Shown: piece by piece, positions 33,450 to 41,880 of the stretch
How the letters are laid out: each line of letters begins with the position of its first letter
Numbering within the stretch: the first letter of the stretch is position 1
Made by a program: the position numbers and the translations under genes
The notes under the pieces: model-generated
What the model was told of the DNA's origin: nothing
Databases searched by the model: none
What the model saw: only the letters and a program-made list of their open reading frames with translations
Source of the DNA: an uncultured Oscillospiraceae bacterium
GTDB taxonomy: Bacteria > Bacillota > Clostridia > Oscillospirales > Oscillospiraceae
Length of the DNA: 64,000 bases
Assembly: GCA_934565795.1 (NCBI GenBank)
Contig: CAKTIM010000005.1
Coordinates: forward strand, 62,001 to 126,000
Direction of reading: 5' to 3'

Positions 33450-33485
33450 GGAGTTTCTCCCTTCCTCGCCACATTAAACACGGCT

Positions 33486-33514
33486 ATTATGCATGTTTTG
33501 ACGGGAAAAGTCAA
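33486..33514 (-). promoter_or_regulatory. Promoter of LRR copy B
   Basis: On the minus strand TTGACT (33509-33514), 17-base spacer, CATAAT (33486-33491), about 37 bases before the start codon. Confidence 0.75.
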
Positions 33515-33549
33515 GGGCGGCAGGAGAAATAAAGCAGCATGGGTGGGGC

Positions 33550-34341
33550 TTACCCCTTTTCCTTCGGAATGGTGATGGTCAGCACGATCTGGCTGTCCGT
33601 CTCCCGACGCTCGGACACGGCGGGGATACCGCTGGACTGCATGCGCGAAAGGGATTGGGTGAGGCTGTTGAGGAAGGCCCCCACATTGGCCCGCAGGGGC
33701 GTATCGGCCTTTCCTCGCAGCAGGGATTGGATGTATTTTTCCGTTTGCGCCACGCTCATGCCCTGGCGGCTGATCTGCTCGATGGCATCCAGCTTGGCCT
33801 GCTCGTCGGTCAGCTTCAGCAGGGCGCGGCCGTGGCGCTCGGTCAGCTTGCCCAGACGCAGGGCCTCCAGCACCGGCTCGCTGTGGCGCAGCAGGCGAAG
33901 CTTGTTGGCGATGGCGCTCTGGCTCTTGCCCAGGAGCTTGGCGGCCTGCTCCTGGTTGAGTCCGCCAAGCTCCATGAGCTTACTGATGCCTCCGGCCTCC
34001 TCAATAAAATCCAGATCCTGACGCTGCAAATTTTCCACCAGCGCCGCGAAGCCGGACTCCCGGTCGTCCATCTGCATCACAATGCAGGGCACCTCCGTCA
34101 GCCCGGCGGTCATGGCTGCCCGCAGCCGCCGCTCCCCGGCCACCAGCTCATAGCCCGTGCCCACCCGGCGCACGGACAGGGGCTGCAAAATTCCGTGCTG
34201 CCGGATGGAATCCGCCAGCTCGGCCAGGGCGGCCTCGTCGAATACCTGCCGGGGCTGGGCCGGATTGGCGCGGATTCCCTTGGGGGGCAGAAAAATCACC
34301 CGCCCGGATTCCATATAGGTTTTCAGCTTTTGACACTGCAT
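33550..34341 (-). CDS. ParB/Spo0J-family DNA-binding protein, Noc-like
   Basis: A 263-residue CTPase-type ParB homologue. The N-terminal domain shows QPRQVFDE, GILQPLSVRR, GERRLRAA and ENLQRQDL, the CTP-binding boxes. The helix-turn-helix is in LNQEQAAKLLGKSQSAIANKLRLLR, and KLRLL with LTERHGRALLKL resembles nucleoid occlusion protein Noc more than Spo0J. Noc spreads from specific sites and blocks division over the chromosome. Unlike many parB genes it has no parA beside it, which also favours Noc. The ATG at 34341 follows AGGAGG by 9 bases; an internal ATG at residue 10 is an alternative. Confidence 0.85.
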   Translation of the reverse strand: MQCQKLKTYMESGRVIFLPPKGIRANPAQPRQVFDEAALAELADSIRQHGILQPLSVRRVGTGYELVAGERRLRAAMTAGLTEVPCIVMQMDDRESGFAALVENLQRQDLDFIEEAGGISKLMELGGLNQEQAAKLLGKSQSAIANKLRLLRHSEPVLEALRLGKLTERHGRALLKLTDEQAKLDAIEQISRQGMSVAQTEKYIQSLLRGKADTPLRANVGAFLNSLTQSLSRMQSSGIPAVSERRETDSQIVLTITIPKEKG

Positions 34342-34527
34342 CTATGTTGGCCTCCTCTTCCGTGAATCAGTGCGAACCTTCGTTGCAGACCAGTATACGC
34401 GCTGCGCTGCGGAAAATACCACGAATCCTGTGCCGGAGGCCTGGGAAAACAAACGACACATTTTCCGCATACCGAGGCGGTCAATGCGGATTTTAAAATA
34501 GTATTACAGTTGATTCACCCCCTCGAC

Positions 34528-34556
34528 TTGTTTTTTTCATCGGGAGCGGGTATAAT
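34528..34556 (+). promoter_or_regulatory. Promoter of the MoxR operon
   Basis: TTGTTT (34528-34533), 17-base spacer, TATAAT (34551-34556), about 85 bases before the start codon. Confidence 0.75.
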
Positions 34557-34640
34557 GAGACCCAACAGACGCCGGAACGGGTGGACTGCGGCGAAAAATG
34601 CCGCGTCCCGGTCTGGCACGCTTTCGGAAGGAGTATTTTG

Positions 34641-35594
34641 ATGCATACCAGGGAAAATGAAGTGACGGTTGTGGTGCAGCAGATTCTCGACCAGGTGCGC
34701 CTTGCCGTGGTGGGCAAGGACGAGGTGCTGGTGTGGGTGCTGGCCGCAATTTTGGCCAAGGGCCATATTTTGCTGGAGGATATCCCCGGTGTGGGCAAGA
34801 CCACCATGGCCCTGGCCTTTTCCAAGGCCCTGGATCTGGGCTACAGCCGCATCCAGTTTACGCCGGACGTGCTCCCCTCGGATATCACGGGCTATTCCGT
34901 GCCCGACCCCCAGCAGGGGGGAATGCGCTACCAGCCCGGCGCGGTGCTGACCAATCTGTTTCTGGCGGACGAGCTGAACCGCGCCACCTCCCGCACCCAA
35001 TCGGCGCTGCTGGAGGCCATGGAGGAGGGACAGGTCACGGTGGACGGCGTGAGCCACGCGCTGCCCCAGCCCTTTATCGTGATCGCCACCCAGAACCCGG
35101 TGGGTGCGGCGGGCACCCAGCTGCTGCCCGACAGCCAGATGGATCGCTTTCTCATCCGCCTGAGCCTGGGCTATCCCGACCCCAACGACGAGGTGACCAT
35201 GGTGCTGAACCGGCAGGAGGGGAACCCCCTGCAGGCCTTGCGCCCGGTGCTTTCCAGAGAGCAGCTGTGCGCGCTTCAGGACACGGTGGAAAAGACCTTT
35301 ATCAGCGACACGGTGGTCAGCTACATCGTCCGCCTGATCGGTGCCACCCGGGAGGACGCGGAGATCGCCCGCGGGGCCAGCCCCCGTGCGACCCTGGCGG
35401 TGGCGGCGATGGCCAAGGCCATCGCCCAGCTGCGGGGGCGGGACTATGTGATCCCGGCGGACGTGCGGGAGGTATTTGCGCAGTGTGTGGAGCACCGGCT
35501 GATCCTGACCCCCAGGGCGCAGACTCAGGGCGTCGCGCCGGGGCAGGTGCTCCAGCGCATTCTGGAAACTGTGCCGACGCCCCGGCTTCGCTGA
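34641..35594 (+). CDS. MoxR-family AAA ATPase
   Basis: A 317-residue chaperone-like ATPase. Walker A is DIPGVGKTT (about 47-55), Walker B is LFLADELNRA (about 109-118), sensor 1 is in ATQNP and the AAA lid domain fills the last 90 residues. MoxR proteins assist maturation of partner proteins encoded beside them, here the DUF58 protein two bases downstream and the transglutaminase-like protein after it. The ATG at 34641 follows GGAAGGAG by a suitable distance; earlier in-frame codons lie near the promoter. This three-gene order is common in Gram-positive bacteria. Confidence 0.93.
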   Translation: MHTRENEVTVVVQQILDQVRLAVVGKDEVLVWVLAAILAKGHILLEDIPGVGKTTMALAFSKALDLGYSRIQFTPDVLPSDITGYSVPDPQQGGMRYQPGAVLTNLFLADELNRATSRTQSALLEAMEEGQVTVDGVSHALPQPFIVIATQNPVGAAGTQLLPDSQMDRFLIRLSLGYPDPNDEVTMVLNRQEGNPLQALRPVLSREQLCALQDTVEKTFISDTVVSYIVRLIGATREDAEIARGASPRATLAVAAMAKAIAQLRGRDYVIPADVREVFAQCVEHRLILTPRAQTQGVAPGQVLQRILETVPTPRLR

Positions 35595-35595
35595 T

Positions 35596-36522
35596 ATGAT
35601 CGGACGCAGAATGGAATATCTGCTGCTGCTCACCGCAGCGGCAGTGTATTATGTGGCCAGCGGCGAATGGATCTCCTGGATTCTGCTGCTGACGGTGGCG
35701 GGGCTTCCCTGGCTGTCGCTGCTGCTGAGTCTGCCCGCCATCTGGAGCTTCCAGGCCGCCCCCGCCGGTGCCGAGGTGCTGGCCCAGGGCGAAGAGGCGG
35801 AAATCTGGCTGCTGGGCAGCTGCCCGCTTCCCATGCCGCCGTTCCGGGGGCACGTGCGGGTGACCAGCTGCTTCACCGGCAAAAGCTGGCGCTATGAGCA
35901 GGACAAGGGCTTCCCCACGGAGCACTGCGGCGGCTATCGGGTGGCGGTGGAGAAGGCGCGGGTGTGCGACTACCTGGGCCTGTTCTCTTTCCGCGCCCGC
36001 AAGACCAAGGAGCAGCTTCTGCTGGTGCGCCCCAAGGCTCAGCCGGTGACCGATCTGGTCGACCCGCAGCGGATGGAGATCAACAGCTGGGTGCCCAAGC
36101 CCGGCGGCGGCTTCTCCGAAAATCACGAGCATCGGCTCTACCGCCCCGGCGACAGCCTGAACCAGCTGCACTGGAAGCTGTCTGCCAAGGTGGGCGATCT
36201 GATCCTCCGGGAGCCAATGGAGCCGGTGCAGGGCGCGGTGCTGCTGACCCTGAGCCTGCGCGGTACCCCCCAGGAGTTGGATCGCAAATTCGGACGCCTG
36301 GTATACACCGGGGATTACTTATTGGAGCGGGAGCTGGATTTTGAAATTCGCGCCCTCACCGGCGCGGGGGTGCTGGCGGCCCATGTGGATTCCAAGGCCG
36401 CGCTGACGAAGGCGGTCGACCGATTGCTGTGTACCCCCCTGGCTGCCGAGACGGACGCCTGGGACGATGGGAAGGACGCCACCTGGCAGTATCACATCGG
36501 AGGTGATGCCGATGAAACGTAA
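35596..36522 (+). CDS. DUF58 domain protein
   Basis: A 308-residue protein with two close N-terminal membrane segments (about 9-45) and a cytoplasmic or peripheral body. The DUF58 signature is ENHEHRLYRPGDSLNQLHWK (about 175-194), and the region after it has a VWA-like pattern. It is thought to be a target or adaptor for the MoxR ATPase encoded upstream. The first ATG has no clear ribosome binding site and may be reached by coupling from moxR; ATG 35611 is an alternative. It overlaps the next gene by 11 bases. Confidence 0.88.
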   Translation: MIGRRMEYLLLLTAAAVYYVASGEWISWILLLTVAGLPWLSLLLSLPAIWSFQAAPAGAEVLAQGEEAEIWLLGSCPLPMPPFRGHVRVTSCFTGKSWRYEQDKGFPTEHCGGYRVAVEKARVCDYLGLFSFRARKTKEQLLLVRPKAQPVTDLVDPQRMEINSWVPKPGGGFSENHEHRLYRPGDSLNQLHWKLSAKVGDLILREPMEPVQGAVLLTLSLRGTPQELDRKFGRLVYTGDYLLERELDFEIRALTGAGVLAAHVDSKAALTKAVDRLLCTPLAAETDAWDDGKDATWQYHIGGDADET

Positions 36523-38518
36523 GCTCCCGGTATTTCTGGAGGCGGCAGTGCTTTCCGTGCTGGCCGCCTGGAGCGCTGTGGGCTGCCTGGAATCGGCGTT
36601 CTCCCTGCCCATGGCGGCGCAGCGGCCGGTGCTGCTGGTGTGGCTTTTATGGGCAGTGCTGTGCAGCACCGTGCTGTTCCGCCGGTGGGGCGGCGCGCTG
36701 CTGCTGGCGCTGGCCACCCTGGGCGCGGCCTGGCTGTGGTATGGCGGGGCTTTCGGCCCCCAGACGGTCAGCCTGCTGGGCACCCTGGCCAAGGCCTATG
36801 ACGGCGGCTACGGCTTCGGCGTCCCGGAGGCCCTGCAGGTGCCGCAGATTGCCCAGGACTTGCCCCTGGCAGTGCTGGGCATGGTGCTGATCCTGGCGGT
36901 GAGCCGCACGGTATGCCGCCGCAGGGGCAATATTCTGCCTGTGCTGCTGCTCCTGCTGTGCCTGGCTCTGTGCCTGGTGGTGACGGACACCGTGCCCGCC
37001 CCCCGGTATCTGTTCGGCCTGCTGGCGGCGGTGTGTCTTCTGCTGCTGACGGACAGCGTCCGGCGGGAGAGCGGCCCCCAGGCAAGCCGCCTGTCCGCCG
37101 TGGCGGCGGTGCCCGTTGCCCTGGCGCTGGCGGCGCTGTTTTATTGCTTTCCCCCGGGCAGCTACGTGAACAACACCCAGGCGCTGCGGGAAAATCTGCT
37201 CACCGCCCTGACGGACTTGCCGCAGATGATGCAGAGCCAGGGCATCAGCCTGCTCTCCGGCCTGCGGCCCAGGGAGAAGGTGGAGCTGTCCAGCCTGCCC
37301 ACCCAGCTGCTGCTGGGCATCCCCGTGGCGGAGGTCACGGCGGAGCAGTCGGGCAGCCTGTATCTGCGAATGCAGGATTACGACGTATATACCGGCACGG
37401 CCTGGGAATCCACCTCTGCCCGGCAGGATACCCTGGCCGGCAGCGGCGGCCAGTACGGCGCGGTGCGCCTGAGCATGCTGAGCAGCCAGCGCGCCCCGCT
37501 GATCCCCGCCTTCCCCGACGGGCAGGTGTTTCTTACTGACGGAGCGGCGGAGGGAAACGAACGGGAGCAGACCTTCCTGGTGCGGGAATTCTCCCTGGCC
37601 GCCTATCCCGGAGACCAGTGGCTTACCTTGCCGGAGGAAACCGCCCTGCGGGCGCGGGAGCTTCTCCAGTCCGCCCGCATCGGCACCCAGAGCGTAGAGC
37701 AGACGGTGCAGGCGGTGGCGGAATATGTCCGCAGCAGCGCGGCCTATGACCGGGGCGGAACCGCCATGGGAGCGGACGCGACGGATTTTGCCCTCTGGTT
37801 TTTGCAGGAGGCGGAGCAGGGCTACTGCATCCACTTCGCCACGGCGGCGGCGGTGCTGCTGCGCAGCGCCGGAATTCCGGCACGCTACGTCACCGGCTAC
37901 CGGGTGGATGCCCAGGCCGGGCAGCCCGTGCGGGTGACCTCCGACGATGCCCACGCCTGGGTGGAATACTATAATTACCGCACCTGGGGCTGGTACGTTC
38001 TGGAGGCGACGCCTGCCGCGCAGGAGCCGCAGGAGACCACCGTGCCCACCGCCCCCGGCGAGGAGACCCGGAGCACCGTCCCGGAGACTGCCGCACCCAC
38101 GCAGTCTGCCGCCATGCAGACGTCGCCACCCCAGCAGCAGGAGGAGCAGGCAGTGACCCGCTGGACGCTCCCGCTGTGGGTGCCACTGACGCTGGCCCTT
38201 CTGGCACTGGCGGCGCTGCTGGCAGAGGGGCAGCGGCTTGTCCGCATCGAGCTGCGCCGCCGCCGTCAGGGGCGGGGCGGCAACAACCAGCGGGCCGCCG
38301 CCTGCGCGCAGGAGCTGCAGCAGCTTTCCCGCCTGACCCGGGTACGCATCCCGGAGGAGCTGACCCAGCTGACGGAAAAGGCGGTGTTCAGCCAGCATAC
38401 CCTGACGCCGGAGGAGTTGCGGGTTTACGCCCTGTGCCAGGCAGCCTACCGCCGTCGCCTCCGCCAGGCCCCCTGGTGGAAAAAGCCGCTGTACCGATAT
38501 TGGTACGCTGTAATTTAG
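36512..38518 (+). CDS. Transglutaminase-like membrane protein (TgpA/DUF3488 type)
   Basis: A 668-residue protein. About six membrane segments fill residues 5-220; an extracytoplasmic transglutaminase-like domain follows (about 390-510) with the cysteine in GYCIHFATAAAVLLR, the histidine in DDAHAWVEYY and a third acidic position in VLEATPA. A Pro/Thr-rich linker, one further membrane segment (about 550-570) and a cytoplasmic helical tail end the chain. The third triad position is Glu where many family members have Asp. The natural reaction is unknown; a peptidase or amidase role in the envelope is possible. CGGAGG is 8 bases before the ATG, inside the DUF58 gene. Confidence 0.9.
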   Translation: MKRKLPVFLEAAVLSVLAAWSAVGCLESAFSLPMAAQRPVLLVWLLWAVLCSTVLFRRWGGALLLALATLGAAWLWYGGAFGPQTVSLLGTLAKAYDGGYGFGVPEALQVPQIAQDLPLAVLGMVLILAVSRTVCRRRGNILPVLLLLLCLALCLVVTDTVPAPRYLFGLLAAVCLLLLTDSVRRESGPQASRLSAVAAVPVALALAALFYCFPPGSYVNNTQALRENLLTALTDLPQMMQSQGISLLSGLRPREKVELSSLPTQLLLGIPVAEVTAEQSGSLYLRMQDYDVYTGTAWESTSARQDTLAGSGGQYGAVRLSMLSSQRAPLIPAFPDGQVFLTDGAAEGNEREQTFLVREFSLAAYPGDQWLTLPEETALRARELLQSARIGTQSVEQTVQAVAEYVRSSAAYDRGGTAMGADATDFALWFLQEAEQGYCIHFATAAAVLLRSAGIPARYVTGYRVDAQAGQPVRVTSDDAHAWVEYYNYRTWGWYVLEATPAAQEPQETTVPTAPGEETRSTVPETAAPTQSAAMQTSPPQQQEEQAVTRWTLPLWVPLTLALLALAALLAEGQRLVRIELRRRRQGRGGNNQRAAACAQELQQLSRLTRVRIPEELTQLTEKAVFSQHTLTPEELRVYALCQAAYRRRLRQAPWWKKPLYRYWYAVI

Positions 38519-38533
38519 GACGACACCAAAGAG

Positions 38534-38724
38534 ATGCGAATGAAGGATAGGAATTCGTAGGGGCGGATACCAGCCGCCCGAAAAGTAATGAAAGTGAGCT
38601 GTACAGACAAACCGCTCAATTCCGGCACATGGCGGGTGGCTGGTATCCGCCTCTACGCGCCAAAAATGATTTAATTCTCTCGCTTTTCCGGGAATTTACG
38701 AATATTTCTACTCTTCATTCGCAT
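38534..38724. repeat. Composite palindromic repeat, about 190 bp
   Basis: Outer perfect 12-base inverted arms ATGCGAATGAAG (38534-38545) and CTTCATTCGCAT (38713-38724) enclose an inner palindrome at 38556-38657 whose arms are CGTAGGGGCGGATACCAGCC and GGCTGGTATCCGCCTCTACG. The inner part is the same family as the element at 24609-24728 and shares its centre (AGTAATGAAAGTGAGCTGTA). The segment TACGAATATTTCT at 38697 recurs at 41585. No coding capacity. It ends 17 bases before the next start codon. Confidence 0.78.
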
Positions 38725-38741
38725 AAAGAGAGGAAACATAT

Positions 38742-39023
38742 ATGGAGCAAGCATTTCTTTCCGCCTGGCAAAAATGCCGGGAGCAGGCCATTGCCGCCGG
38801 TGTCCGCCTGCGGCCCCTCCCGGCGGATGTCATGAGGGCCGCCCACCGCGCCCTCTCCGGCACCCGCCTCAGCGACGGCTTCGGGGAGCTTTCCAGAATC
38901 CACCATCTGGAGTGGAGCCTGGAGGCGTTGGCCGTGGACAAGCGCTTTACCCCCCTGTTTACCGACGAAGAGGCCAACGAAGCCCTCCAGCGGCTGATGG
39001 AGGCGGGGTACTTCACGATTTAA
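38742..39023 (+). CDS. Small protein of unknown function
   Basis: A 93-residue, mostly helical, cytoplasmic protein that I do not recognise. It has a charged N-terminal half (AWQKCREQAIAAG) and a C-terminal acidic helix (DEEANEALQRLMEAGYFTI). There is no signal peptide or membrane segment. AGAGG lies 8 bases before the ATG, and the gene precedes the 2-hydroxyacid dehydrogenase gene by 15 bases, so they are probably co-transcribed. Codon use is like its neighbours, which supports a real gene. Confidence 0.72.
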   Translation: MEQAFLSAWQKCREQAIAAGVRLRPLPADVMRAAHRALSGTRLSDGFGELSRIHHLEWSLEALAVDKRFTPLFTDEEANEALQRLMEAGYFTI

Positions 39024-39038
39024 AAGGAAGCGTAGAAA

Positions 39039-39989
39039 ATGAGCAAGATTGTGATTCTGGAATCCCTTGGCGTGTCCGCCGGGAAGCTGGAGACCCTGAA
39101 GGCACCCTTTGAGGCCCGTGGACATGTGTTCTGTGAGTACGAAAGAACCGCCGATCCCCAAACGCTGATCCGGCAGGCGCAGGATGCGGATGCGCTGATC
39201 ATTGCCAACATGCCCCTGCGCGGCGAGGTGATCCGCGCCTGCAAGGGCCTGAAATACATCGATGTGGCCTTTACCGGCGTGGATCACGTGGACTTGGCGG
39301 CGGCGCGGGAGATGGGCGTAAAAGTGAGCAACGCCTCCGGCTATTCCAACGAGGCGGTGGCTGAGCTGGCCCTGGGCATGGCGCTGTCGCTGAGCAGAAA
39401 TCTGACGGCGGTGGAGGCGCGCTGCCGCCAGGGCGGGACAAAGGATGGCCTGGTAGGATTTGAGCTGAGGGGAAAGACCGTGGGCATCATCGGCATGGGC
39501 AGCATTGGCCGCCGGAGTGCGGAGCTGTTTCATGCCCTGGGCTGCCCCATCCTGGCCCACAACCGCACGCTCCACAGTGATTTCCCGGATTATGTGACCC
39601 AGGTCGCCCTGGAGGAGCTGCTGAGAAGCTCCGATATCGTCCTGCTCCACTGCCCCCTGAATGATTCTACCCGGGGCATGATCAACCGGGAAAGGCTGGC
39701 GCTGATGAAGCCCACTGCCATGCTGATCAATGTGGCACGGGGGCCGGTGGTGGTGGCACGGGACTTGCAGGAGGCGCTGAACAGCGGCGTGATCGCCGCC
39801 GCCGGTGTGGATGTGTTTGACGCCGAGCCGCCGCTTGCCCCGGACGAGCCGCTGCTGCACTGCAAAAACTGCCTGGTGACGCCTCATGTGGCCTTTGCCT
39901 CCAGGCAGAGCATGGAGCTGCGGGCGGACATTGTATTTGACAATCTGGCCGCCTGGATGGCAGGCCGGCAGAAAAACGTGATCCTTTGA
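39039..39989 (+). CDS. D-isomer-specific 2-hydroxyacid dehydrogenase
   Basis: A 316-residue NAD-dependent oxidoreductase. The Rossmann motif is VGIIGMGSIGRRSAEL (about 148-163). The catalytic residues are visible as the arginine in INVARGPVV, the glutamate in DVFDAEPPLA and the histidine in TPHVAF. The family interconverts 2-keto acids and D-2-hydroxyacids (hydroxypyruvate, 3-phosphoglycerate, pyruvate, 2-ketoisocaproate); the substrate cannot be assigned. An AAGGAAG ribosome binding site is 9-10 bases before the ATG. A strong terminator follows. Confidence 0.92.
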   Translation: MSKIVILESLGVSAGKLETLKAPFEARGHVFCEYERTADPQTLIRQAQDADALIIANMPLRGEVIRACKGLKYIDVAFTGVDHVDLAAAREMGVKVSNASGYSNEAVAELALGMALSLSRNLTAVEARCRQGGTKDGLVGFELRGKTVGIIGMGSIGRRSAELFHALGCPILAHNRTLHSDFPDYVTQVALEELLRSSDIVLLHCPLNDSTRGMINRERLALMKPTAMLINVARGPVVVARDLQEALNSGVIAAAGVDVFDAEPPLAPDEPLLHCKNCLVTPHVAFASRQSMELRADIVFDNLAAWMAGRQKNVIL

Positions 39990-39993
39990 AAGA

Positions 39994-40040
39994 CAGACTG
40001 CTCCCGGATTCGGCGCGATCCGGGGGGCAGTCTGCTTTTT
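39994..40040 (+). terminator. Terminator after the 2-hydroxyacid dehydrogenase gene
   Basis: CAGACTGC (39994-40001) pairs with GCAGTCTG (40027-40034), with an inner GGATC-like stem, followed by six T. Confidence 0.88.
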
Positions 40041-40053
40041 TCGTATTTTTGCC

Positions 40054-40082
40054 TTGCTTTTCGGCAGAAAGCATGATAGTAT
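40054..40082 (+). promoter_or_regulatory. Probable promoter of the MATE gene
   Basis: TTGCTT (40054-40059), 17-base spacer, TAGTAT (40077-40082), about 54 bases before the start codon. The -10 is a weak match. Confidence 0.5.
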
Positions 40083-40135
40083 GATGGCTCGTGATTATGA
40101 TTGATAGCTATAGTTGAAACAGAAGAGAGGTAATT

Positions 40136-41527
40136 ATGCGTAGTCGGTATATTGGGGATAAGGCCTTTTACAAGCGGGTCATTACCATTGTGATCCCCAT
40201 CATCATTCAAAACGGTATTACAAATTTCGTATCCCTGCTGGATAACATCATGGTCGGACAGGTGGGGACGCTGCCCATGAGCGGCGTTTCCATTGTGAAC
40301 CAGCTGCTGTTTGTGTTCAACCTGTGTATCTTCGGCGCCACGGCGGGTGCGGGCATCTTCACCGCCCAGTTCCAGGGCTCCGGGGATACCGACGGCATCC
40401 GCAGCACTTTCCGCTTTAAATTCCTGATCTGCGTGGGCCTTGCCCTGGTCGGCGGCGTGCTGTTCGCCGTGGCGGATACGCCGCTGATCTCCCTGTTCCT
40501 CAAGGGGGACGGCGACCCGGCGGACGCCGCCGCGATTCTGGACTATGGCCGGGCCTACCTGAAAATGATGCTGCCGGGTCTGCTGCCTTTTGCCATTACC
40601 AACGCCTACGCCGGAACGCTGAAGGAGACCGGCGAGACGGTGGTGCCCATGCTGGGCGGCGTCGCGGCCACGCTGGTGAACCTGGTGCTGAACTATATCC
40701 TGATCTTCGGCAACTTCGGCGCGCCGGAGATGGGCGTGGAGGGCGCGGCCCTGGCCACCGTCATCTCCCGCTTCGCGGAGCTGGCCATTGTGGCCGGCTG
40801 GACGCACCGGCACGCCCGGAGGAATCCCTTCATCGTGGGCGCTTACCGCTCCATGGCGATTCCCGCCGGGCTGCTGCGCAGCATCACCGTCAAGGGAATG
40901 CCGCTGCTGGCCAACGAGCTGCTGTGGTCTACCGGCATGACCTTCCTGAACCAGTGCTACTCCACCTGCGGCCTGGATGTGGTTCCGGCGCTGAACATTT
41001 CCTCCACCCTGTTCAACCTGACCAGCGTGGTGTTTATGTCCATGGGCGTGGCGGACGGAATCCTGATGGGACAGATGCTGGGCGCCTCCGCCCCGGAGGC
41101 AGAGGTGCGGGATCACAGCCGCAAGCTGGTTGCCATTTCCGTTACCTCCGGCGTGCTGTTCGGCCTGCTGACGGCTGCCCTGTCCGGCGCGTTCCCCCAT
41201 ATCTACAATACCTCCCACGAGGTGCGGGCGCTGGCAACCCGGCTGATTCTGATCGCCGCGCTGTTCATGCCCTTTGACGCGCTGGCCAACGCCGCCTATT
41301 TCATGCTGCGCTCCGGCGGGCAGACCTATATCACCTTCCTGTTCGACAGCGGCTTCGTATGGGCGGTGATGGTGCCCCTGGCCTTTGTCCTCAGCCGCTT
41401 TGCCCACATGTCGATCCTGCCGCTGTACCTGATCTGCCAGAGCACCAACATGCTAAAGGGCGGCCTGGGCGTATTCTTCCTGAAGCAAGGCAAATGGATC
41501 CAAAACCTCGCAATCGAAACCGAATAA
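40136..41527 (+). CDS. MATE-family efflux transporter
   Basis: A 463-residue protein with about twelve membrane segments in two homologous halves. Family features include IIIQNGITNFVSLLDNIMVGQVG (about 22-44), GAGIFTAQFQGSGD, and FNLTSVVFMSMGVADGILMGQMLGA at the start of the second half. MATE proteins export drugs or metabolites against a Na+ or H+ gradient; the substrate cannot be read. The ATG follows AGAGAGG. The gene appears to stand alone, with a terminator behind the previous gene and a long gap after it. Confidence 0.93.
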   Translation: MRSRYIGDKAFYKRVITIVIPIIIQNGITNFVSLLDNIMVGQVGTLPMSGVSIVNQLLFVFNLCIFGATAGAGIFTAQFQGSGDTDGIRSTFRFKFLICVGLALVGGVLFAVADTPLISLFLKGDGDPADAAAILDYGRAYLKMMLPGLLPFAITNAYAGTLKETGETVVPMLGGVAATLVNLVLNYILIFGNFGAPEMGVEGAALATVISRFAELAIVAGWTHRHARRNPFIVGAYRSMAIPAGLLRSITVKGMPLLANELLWSTGMTFLNQCYSTCGLDVVPALNISSTLFNLTSVVFMSMGVADGILMGQMLGASAPEAEVRDHSRKLVAISVTSGVLFGLLTAALSGAFPHIYNTSHEVRALATRLILIAALFMPFDALANAAYFMLRSGGQTYITFLFDSGFVWAVMVPLAFVLSRFAHMSILPLYLICQSTNMLKGGLGVFFLKQGKWIQNLAIETE

Positions 41528-41880
41528 ACCAAAGCCCCCATATGCACTTGGAATGTTCTCATTTCTCCGTGGTTACTGAGAATATACGAATATTTCTGCC
41601 ACCGATTTGCCTCGCAAGCGACATCTTGCGTGAATGGTAATAGGAATGGGCGATTGTAAAAAAATTGCGAGATGCTCCCTTTTAAAAGTTAGAAATAGCG
41701 GTAGAAATCACGAGGCAATCGCGGTTTCTACCGCTGATTTATTTGTCTGAGGAGCCTTTTTGCAACAGACTCTTTTACGCCTGCCTAAAAAATTATCATA
41801 ATCCCGGCTGAAATGTGTTAGGTTTTGCCTCGAAAATCCTTCTATCAGGGTGAAGAACAAAGACACAGGAGGTGTAAGCA
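41528..41880. other. Intergenic region before the ECF sigma factor gene
   Basis: About 350 bases without a convincing gene. It contains a segment shared with the composite repeat (TACGAATATTTCT, 41585-41597), a hairpin at 41697-41735, and the upstream region of the sigma factor gene. The sequence TGTTAGGTTTT near 41816, about 17 bases before TCTATCA, could be a promoter read by the sigma factor itself, but this is a guess. Confidence 0.6.
41697..41735 (+). terminator. Hairpin, possible terminator
   Basis: AGCGGTAGAAA (41697-41707) pairs perfectly with TTTCTACCGCT (41725-41735); the following bases are AT-rich but not a clean T-run. It may terminate MATE transcripts or be part of a repeat. 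Confidence 0.5.

Noticed and set aside
33550..34341. Chromosome-partition ParB (Spo0J) assignment
   Set aside because: No adjacent parA and the KLRLL / TERHGRALL region resembles Noc; left as Noc-like without a gene symbol.
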